Under the pieces are notes generated by a model. That model saw only the letters and a program-made list of their open reading frames with translations, was not told where the DNA came from and did no database searches. From NCBI RefSeq assembly GCF_900108555.1, contig NZ_FNWV01000001.1, positions 696,973-760,972 on the forward strand: a DNA stretch of 64,000 nucleotides. Reading direction: 5' to 3'. This stretch comes from Ruminococcus flavefaciens (GTDB lineage: Bacteria; Bacillota; Clostridia; Oscillospirales; Ruminococcaceae). Positions 59,177 through 64,000 of the stretch are shown here, piece after piece. The position numbers and the translations under genes were made by a program. Numbering within the stretch: position 1 is the stretch's first letter; each line of letters begins with the position of its first letter.

Positions 59177-59205
59177 TTGACATTAAAACTGTAATGTTGT
59201 ATGAT
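59177..59205 (+). promoter_or_regulatory. Promoter of the two-component system
   Basis: TTGACA at 59177-59182 and TATGAT at 59200-59205 are spaced 17 bp, 73 nt before the start codon. Confidence 0.7.
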
Positions 59206-59278
59206 TTTAATATCATACCCACTGTGAAAATGCAGCTAAATTGCATTTCATACATTATTGTAAAACACGGAGGACAAC

Positions 59279-59962
59279 ATGAGAAACAGTATCCTTATTA
59301 TAGATGATGATGCCGATCTTTCGTTCGTTATATCGGATATGCTTGAAGGCTACGGCTACAACGTTACCGCTGCCGAAACTGCCGAAGAAGCCTTTGAGCT
59401 TCTGAGCAAAGCAAGCTTTGATCTCATTCTACTTGACATCAATCTCCCCGATTCTACGGGATTTGAGATATGCAGCGAGCTTCGCAGGGTATCAGATGTG
59501 CCTGTTATCTTTGCAAGTGCCCGTACAAGTGAATCCGACAGGATAACAGGCTTCGACATAGGCGGAGACGACTACCTTCCAAAGCCCTATTCTATGGCTG
59601 AGCTTTTCTCGCGCATAAAAGCTCTCATGCGCAGAGCCTACGGAGACAGCGGCGAGAAAAAGTCCATATCCTTCGGCAATGTTAATGTTGATATCTCCGC
59701 ACGTTCGGTCACTAAGAACGGTGCAGCCGTGGCACTGTCACTGAAAGAGTTCGACCTCCTCGCTTACCTGTGCGAACATATGGGAACGGCTGTATCAAAG
59801 GAAGCTCTGTTTTCAGCGGTATGGGGAGCTTTTTCCGCTGTAGAACCGTCAACTCTTGCAGTACATATACGCTGGCTCCGCGAAAAGCTTGAGGACGATC
59901 CTGCGTCACCGCGATACATTAAAACAGTCTATAAAGTTGGCTATATACTGGAGGTCGAATAA
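59279..59962 (+). CDS. OmpR-family response regulator
   Basis: A 227-residue two-domain regulator. The receiver begins ILIIDDDADLSFV with the acidic cluster, the phospho-acceptor Asp is in LILLDINLPD and the Lys in DDYLPKPYS. The C-terminal winged helix contains LKEFDLLAYLCEHMGTAVSK and the recognition region VEPSTLAVHIRWLREKLEDD. It is coupled to the histidine kinase by a TAATG overlap. Paired 11-bp direct repeats lie before the downstream ABC genes, which are its most likely target. GGAGG ribosome site. Confidence 0.93.
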   Translation: MRNSILIIDDDADLSFVISDMLEGYGYNVTAAETAEEAFELLSKASFDLILLDINLPDSTGFEICSELRRVSDVPVIFASARTSESDRITGFDIGGDDYLPKPYSMAELFSRIKALMRRAYGDSGEKKSISFGNVNVDISARSVTKNGAAVALSLKEFDLLAYLCEHMGTAVSKEALFSAVWGAFSAVEPSTLAVHIRWLREKLEDDPASPRYIKTVYKVGYILEVE

Positions 59963-61113
59963 TGAAAAGCAGGATAATCGGCATTACTCTTTTCTTCATA
60001 ATGCTTATCGCAGGTGTTTCTGTATTTTTCGTGCATAACGAGAAACAAAATTACGACTCCGACTCAAACGGCGAGCTCATAGTCTCGCTGAACGAAGTGG
60101 AGCAGCTTATAAATATGGGTGAAACACAGAAAGCTGCCGAAAAAGCAGCCCTGCTCAAAGATACTATACGCCGTCAGGAAAAGCCTGTCCGTGAAAACTC
60201 CGGTACATTTATTATATGTATCATAGGCTGTATATTCGCGGTCACTGTTTTCGGATATGTGTATTTCTCCATACTCCGCCCCTTTGATAAGATGAAGGCT
60301 TTTGCCGAGAAAATAGCTCAGGGAAACTTTGATATCCCGCTGAAATACGAGCGTTCAAACTATTTCGGCAGCTTCACATGGGCTTTCGACAGTATGCGCC
60401 GTGAGATAACGAAAGCGCGAGCCTGCGAGCGCGAAGCCATAGACAATAACAAGACCGTTATCGCTACGCTTTCACATGATATAAAAACTCCTGTTTCTTC
60501 CATAAGAGCCTATGCAGAGGGACTTGACGCAAATCTTGACAGCTCTCCCGAAAAAAGGCGCAAATACTTATCGGTAATTATGCGCAAATGCGATGAAGTA
60601 TCCAAGCTCACAAACGATCTGTTCCTGCACACGCTCTCCGACCTTGACAAGCTGAAAATACACCCAGAACAGCTGGAGCTGACTGAGTTTATGGAGAATA
60701 CCGTAAAGGAAATAGCAGCCGAGCATGATGATATCAGCTTTATCCGTCCGAACTTCACAGCCGAGGTAAGTGCAGACAGGAACAGGCTAATGCAGATCAC
60801 CGAGAACCTTATAAACAACGCAAGGAAATACGCTCATACCGATATAAATATATCTATGGAGCTTGAACAGCACGATGTGCTCATACGCTTCCGCGACTTC
60901 GGCAGCGGTATCCCCGACTCGGATATACCGTTCATATTCGGCAAGTTCTATCGCGGAAAGAATTCAGGCAATGAGCAGGGCTCAGGTCTCGGACTTTATA
61001 TCGTAAAATACCTCACCGAAGCTCAGAACGGAGAGGTAAGCCTCAGGAACCTCCCCGATGGAGGTCTCGAAGTAACGATATCGCTCCCCTTGCTTAATTC
61101 GGGATCATCTTAA
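59962..61113 (+). CDS. Sensor histidine kinase
   Basis: A 383-residue membrane kinase. Two helices (about 5-24 and 78-100) flank a short extracellular loop of about 55 residues, followed by a HAMP-like region, a HisKA dimerisation domain with phospho-acceptor His near 171 (LSHDIKTPVSSIRAYAEG) and an HATPase domain with N box ENLINNARKYA, G1 FRDFGSGIPDSDIPF and G2 GSGLGLYIVKYL. The start overlaps the regulator stop by one base. The small sensor loop fits kinases that sense via an associated transporter, as in Bce-type systems; that is inference. Confidence 0.93.
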   Translation: MKSRIIGITLFFIMLIAGVSVFFVHNEKQNYDSDSNGELIVSLNEVEQLINMGETQKAAEKAALLKDTIRRQEKPVRENSGTFIICIIGCIFAVTVFGYVYFSILRPFDKMKAFAEKIAQGNFDIPLKYERSNYFGSFTWAFDSMRREITKARACEREAIDNNKTVIATLSHDIKTPVSSIRAYAEGLDANLDSSPEKRRKYLSVIMRKCDEVSKLTNDLFLHTLSDLDKLKIHPEQLELTEFMENTVKEIAAEHDDISFIRPNFTAEVSADRNRLMQITENLINNARKYAHTDINISMELEQHDVLIRFRDFGSGIPDSDIPFIFGKFYRGKNSGNEQGSGLGLYIVKYLTEAQNGEVSLRNLPDGGLEVTISLPLLNSGSS

Positions 61114-61142
61114 ATACTTCTTAATAACTTTTGCTGTATAAT
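61109..61142 (+). promoter_or_regulatory. 11-bp direct repeats and TATAAT before the ABC genes
   Basis: CTTAAATACTT (61109-61119) and CTTAATAACTT (61120-61130) are adjacent, in phase with one helical turn, and match at 9 of 11 positions. TATAAT follows at 61137-61142. No good -35 exists, so the repeats occupy its place, as for OmpR-type activators. They overlap the kinase stop codon. Confidence 0.6.
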
Positions 61143-61172
61143 CAAGACAGTAAAAGCGAAAGGAAAACGGAT

Positions 61173-61934
61173 ATGAAAAAATCTATTCTGACAGCAAAGT
61201 CACTTTCAAAGAGCTTTGCTCACAACGGCGAACAGGTCCACATACTGTCAGGCGTTGACCTGGATATATATGAAGGAGACTTTACCGTTATAATGGGAGC
61301 GTCGGGCTCGGGCAAATCCACTATGCTCTACGCTCTCAGCGGTATGGACAAGGCTACCGCAGGCTCTGTTATGTACGATGACCAAAACATCGTCCTCATG
61401 GGCGAGAAAGAGCTTGCAAAGCTGAGATACTCCGACTTTGGATTTATTTTCCAGCAGATGCACCTTGTAAGCAATCTGTCACTCTATGAAAACGTTGTAG
61501 TCTCAGGCTATCTCAACAAAAAGAATTCTCCTGCCGAGGTAAGAGAACGTGCAGACAAGCTTTTCAAGAGAATAGGCATAGACCACATAAAAACTCACCT
61601 TCCCTCACAAGTATCAGGCGGCGAACAGCAGAGATGCGCTATAGCAAGAGCCGTGATAAATCAACCAAAGCTCCTCTTTGCAGACGAGCCTACAGGCGCA
61701 CTGAACCGCAAAAATACCACCGAAGTGCTTGACCTGCTCACAGACCTTAACAAAAACGGTCAGAGCATACTCATGGTAACACATGATATACGCGCTGCTG
61801 TAAGAGCATCACGGCTGCTTTACCTCTCGGACGGAAATATCATAGGCGAGCTCAATCTCAGCCCATATGGTCAGACCGAAGAAAAAAGCCGCGAAGCTCA
61901 GGTAAACGCATGGCTAAATTCACTTGAGTGGTGA
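61173..61934 (+). CDS. ABC transporter ATP-binding protein, MacB/BceA type
   Basis: The start is set at the ATG at 61173 behind AAAGGAAAA; an earlier ATG at 61131 overlaps the promoter. The 253-residue ATPase has Walker A GASGSGKST near 40-48, signature VSGGEQQR, Walker B LLFADEPTGAL and H-loop MVTHDIRAA. The ADEPTGAL stretch and order match the LolD/MacB/BceA branch. It is followed 10 nt later by an FtsX-type permease gene. Likely role: resistance to, or removal of, antimicrobial peptides, controlled by the preceding two-component system. Confidence 0.9.
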   Translation: MKKSILTAKSLSKSFAHNGEQVHILSGVDLDIYEGDFTVIMGASGSGKSTMLYALSGMDKATAGSVMYDDQNIVLMGEKELAKLRYSDFGFIFQQMHLVSNLSLYENVVVSGYLNKKNSPAEVRERADKLFKRIGIDHIKTHLPSQVSGGEQQRCAIARAVINQPKLLFADEPTGALNRKNTTEVLDLLTDLNKNGQSILMVTHDIRAAVRASRLLYLSDGNIIGELNLSPYGQTEEKSREAQVNAWLNSLEW

Positions 61935-61944
61935 GGTGAGAGCT

Positions 61945-64000
61945 ATGGAGATAATCACCCTGCTGAAAGCAAATATACGCCGCAGAAAGGGCACATTCAT
62001 AAGCATCGTCATTCTTATGTTCATCATCTCAATGGCACTGACGCTTATATTCAGTATCAGAAAAAGCTGCGATGACTCTCTTAATGATGCTTATTCCTGC
62101 GCAAAAAGCGCAGATGTCACCGTTATGCTCAAAGACGCGCTCCTCACAGATGAAATGAGGCAGAAGCTTGATAACGAAGCAATTATCGACCATTACACAG
62201 TAACACCTACCGCTGTTATTTCATACGGTATTGACTCACCCAAAGTAAGCAATAAGAATTCTTGTTTCTTTACTCCCCTTACTGAGGGTATCAAGCTTGT
62301 AAACGAAGAATGTAACGGCTATGCTGAAAAGATACCGCCGCTTTCAAAAGGTGAGATATACCTGAGCTACGGCTCGAAGAGCAAGTTCAAATGTAATATC
62401 GGAGACAAAGTCACCGCTCACACCATAAGCGGAGACTATGATCTCACTGTAAAGGGCTTTGTTGTTGAGCCTATGTTCGGTGCTATGGTGATAGGCTGGA
62501 AGTGGCAGTTCATATCACAGGAAGATTTTGATATGATAATGGCAGCAAATGCTGCCGAAAACAGTGACGACCACTGCGGCACGGGATATATAGTGCAGAT
62601 ATACAAGCCAGACGACTGTACACTTTCAGACGGCAAATTCCGCCGACAGGTAAATCTTGACACAGATATCATCTCAAATGCATGGGGTTCTATGACAAAA
62701 GATACATCAACGCACTATACCAACATCTACTCTGATATCATAATGGGCATACTGCTTGTGTTCATTCTTATCCTTGCCACAGTCGTTCTCATCGTTATGG
62801 GACACAGTATCTCAACGGGTATCGAAATGGATCATACCAATCTGGGAATACTGAAATCTCAGGGCTTCGGCAACTCCAAGATACGTATCTCCATACTGCT
62901 TCAATATCTTATCGCGGAAGTCATAGGCGGTGTCCTCGGAATATTCTGCGGACTCCCCCTCATAGGCATCATTACAAGTGTATTTGATACCATATCAGGC
63001 TGTATCACAGAAACACACCCTGCCCTGTGCAAAACGCTTCTTTATTTGCTTGCTATCATCGAGATAAGTGTAGTGTTTATTATCATCACAACTCACAAGG
63101 TATGCAAGATATCCCCTATCCGTGCTATATCAGGGGGCAGAAATGAAATATACTTCGACAGCCGCATAAAGCTTCCCATAAGTGCAAAGCTGCTTTCTCC
63201 AACACTTGCTGTTCGTCAGTTCACATCTGCAAAAAGAAGATACGCTGCTTCTGTGATAATTGCTGCGATACTTGTAAGCTTCATGCTCATGTCAAATGCT
63301 CTCAGCGCAGCAATAAATTCACGAAAAGCAGGAGAAACTATGGGTATCGAAGTCAAAGATGTAATTATTAACTTCAATGAGATGACACAAAAAGACCAAA
63401 TAGATGACATCATGGAAACAGTCAAGGAGTATGATCCTATCCACAGAAGATATGTCTCATTAGGTACATATATTTCGTTGAACGGTGAAGAAATATACTG
63501 CCGTATGGATTTTTATCCCGAGGATATTATTACCACAAAAGGCAGAGCTCCTAAATATGATAACGAGATAGTTATAACCGAAATGGTGGCTGACGAGTTT
63601 GATCTTAAACTCGGCGACATAGTAAAAATAGCAAAATTCGATAACCACAAGGAGTTCGTCATCTGCGGAATATACCAGTCAATGGCTGACACAGGTATGA
63701 GTACTTCGATCACGGAAGAAGCAGGCGAAAGTCTCGGTCTCCATAAACGTACCGACTATTGCAGTATCATGCTTGAAGATGAAACCAAAGCGGAAGAGAT
63801 AAAAACAGCTCTTGAAAATAAATACGGGGACACTCTGAAAGTAACTCTCGGCAAATCCGATGACGAAAACAAGCTTATAGAGTCAGCAATAGAAATAATG
63901 AGGCTGATAATCTACTCATTCTCAATGTTCTTTGCTCTGGTAGTCGTTTCAATGGTAAGCTCAAAGGCTTTCACCCAGGAAAAGACCGATATAGGCATAT
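61945..64000 (+). CDS. FtsX-type ABC transporter permease (3' end beyond window)
   Basis: Reading from the ATG at 61945 (GAGGTGAG upstream) stays open to the right edge: 685 codons. An N-terminal membrane helix (TFISIVILMFIISMALTLIF) is followed by an extracellular domain of about 220 residues, then a three-helix FtsX-like core (IIMGILLVFILILATVVLIV; LLQYLIAEVIGGVLGIFCGL), and after it a second helix and extracellular domain. The last visible part begins another FtsX-like core, so this is a duplicated permease of the MacB/BceB-related type with two FtsX units. It pairs with the ATPase just upstream. Confidence 0.88.
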   Translation, partial: MEIITLLKANIRRRKGTFISIVILMFIISMALTLIFSIRKSCDDSLNDAYSCAKSADVTVMLKDALLTDEMRQKLDNEAIIDHYTVTPTAVISYGIDSPKVSNKNSCFFTPLTEGIKLVNEECNGYAEKIPPLSKGEIYLSYGSKSKFKCNIGDKVTAHTISGDYDLTVKGFVVEPMFGAMVIGWKWQFISQEDFDMIMAANAAENSDDHCGTGYIVQIYKPDDCTLSDGKFRRQVNLDTDIISNAWGSMTKDTSTHYTNIYSDIIMGILLVFILILATVVLIVMGHSISTGIEMDHTNLGILKSQGFGNSKIRISILLQYLIAEVIGGVLGIFCGLPLIGIITSVFDTISGCITETHPALCKTLLYLLAIIEISVVFIIITTHKVCKISPIRAISGGRNEIYFDSRIKLPISAKLLSPTLAVRQFTSAKRRYAASVIIAAILVSFMLMSNALSAAINSRKAGETMGIEVKDVIINFNEMTQKDQIDDIMETVKEYDPIHRRYVSLGTYISLNGEEIYCRMDFYPEDIITTKGRAPKYDNEIVITEMVADEFDLKLGDIVKIAKFDNHKEFVICGIYQSMADTGMSTSITEEAGESLGLHKRTDYCSIMLEDETKAEEIKTALENKYGDTLKVTLGKSDDENKLIESAIEIMRLIIYSFSMFFALVVVSMVSSKAFTQEKTDIGI

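Larger units (their letters stand above)
58876..59278. other. Divergent intergenic region, giant gene and two-component system
   Basis: A 403-bp AT-rich gap with no gene. It contains the giant gene promoter (58926-58953) and the promoter of the response-regulator gene (59177-59205). Between them are only A/T-rich stretches without a clear operator. Confidence 0.6.

Overview
The window looks like a chromosomal segment of a Gram-positive, anaerobic, cellulosome-producing member of the Ruminococcaceae, most like Ruminococcus flavefaciens or a close relative. The evidence is six proteins with type-I-like dockerin repeats (a GH44 endoglucanase, a CotH-kinase protein, a CE1-type esterase, an LRR/transglutaminase protein, an orphan beta-rich protein and a 3350-residue LRR protein), Thr-rich linkers, a FeoA-FeoB fusion, a GGGtGRT/IscU-like pair and a two-gene SufCB system. 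Species identity is inference, since no rRNA or marker gene is present. No tRNA, rRNA, CRISPR array or insertion sequence was recognised.

Layout: (1) 1-3.9 kb: truncated response regulator, a long non-coding stretch with palindromic repeats and gene remnants, and an isolated pair of phage-tail-like genes. (2) 4.1-10.3 kb: sufC-sufB, nitroreductase, D,D-carboxypeptidase and an ABC exporter pair. (3) 10.5-19.6 kb: small membrane protein plus Lgt-like protein, a GGDEF protein, an ECF sigma factor coupled to a 747-residue anti-sigma-like membrane protein, a DUF2520 protein, DegV and a lipoprotein. (4) 19.7-26.5 kb: a structured RNA-like element, alpha/beta hydrolase, dockerin protein, the GGGtGRT/IscU-like operon, a Cys-motif redox protein and a second GGDEF protein. 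(5) 26.5-40.9 kb: isochorismatase-like hydrolase, GH44 endoglucanase with an XRE regulator upstream, LRR-transglutaminase-dockerin protein, DAHP synthase, CorA, feoAB, a surface metallophosphoesterase and a methyltransferase. (6) 41-47 kb: a 116-bp tandem repeat leading into cotH-dockerin, then carbonic anhydrase, pgeF and a CE1-dockerin esterase. (7) 47.1-48.6 kb: a Fur-box-controlled metal-binding lipoprotein unit. (8) 48.8-58.9 kb: one 10-kb gene for a cohesin-like/LRR/Thr-rich/dockerin giant. (9) 59.3-64 kb: a two-component system followed by a MacB/BceAB-like ABC transporter, truncated at the right edge.

Themes: extracellular plant-fibre degradation and cell-surface assembly (dockerins, a cohesin-like domain, a sortase-like signal), iron and Fe-S metabolism (SufCB, GGGtGRT/IscU-like, FeoAB, Fur box), and signalling (two response regulators, two diguanylate cyclases, an ECF sigma factor). 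Promoters are unusually easy to read: most mapped ones have TTGAYW-like -35 and TATAAT-like -10 boxes exactly 17 bp apart. Most genes end in strong Rho-independent hairpins, many serving convergent pairs.

Best candidates for new biology: the giant cohesin-like/LRR/dockerin protein with its 225-residue super-repeat, the conserved but functionally obscure GGGtGRT/IscU-like pair beside a minimal SufCB, the structured RNA-like element at 19673-19785, the hairpin-forming tandem repeat in the cotH leader, and the fourfold repeated ectodomain of the anti-sigma-like protein.
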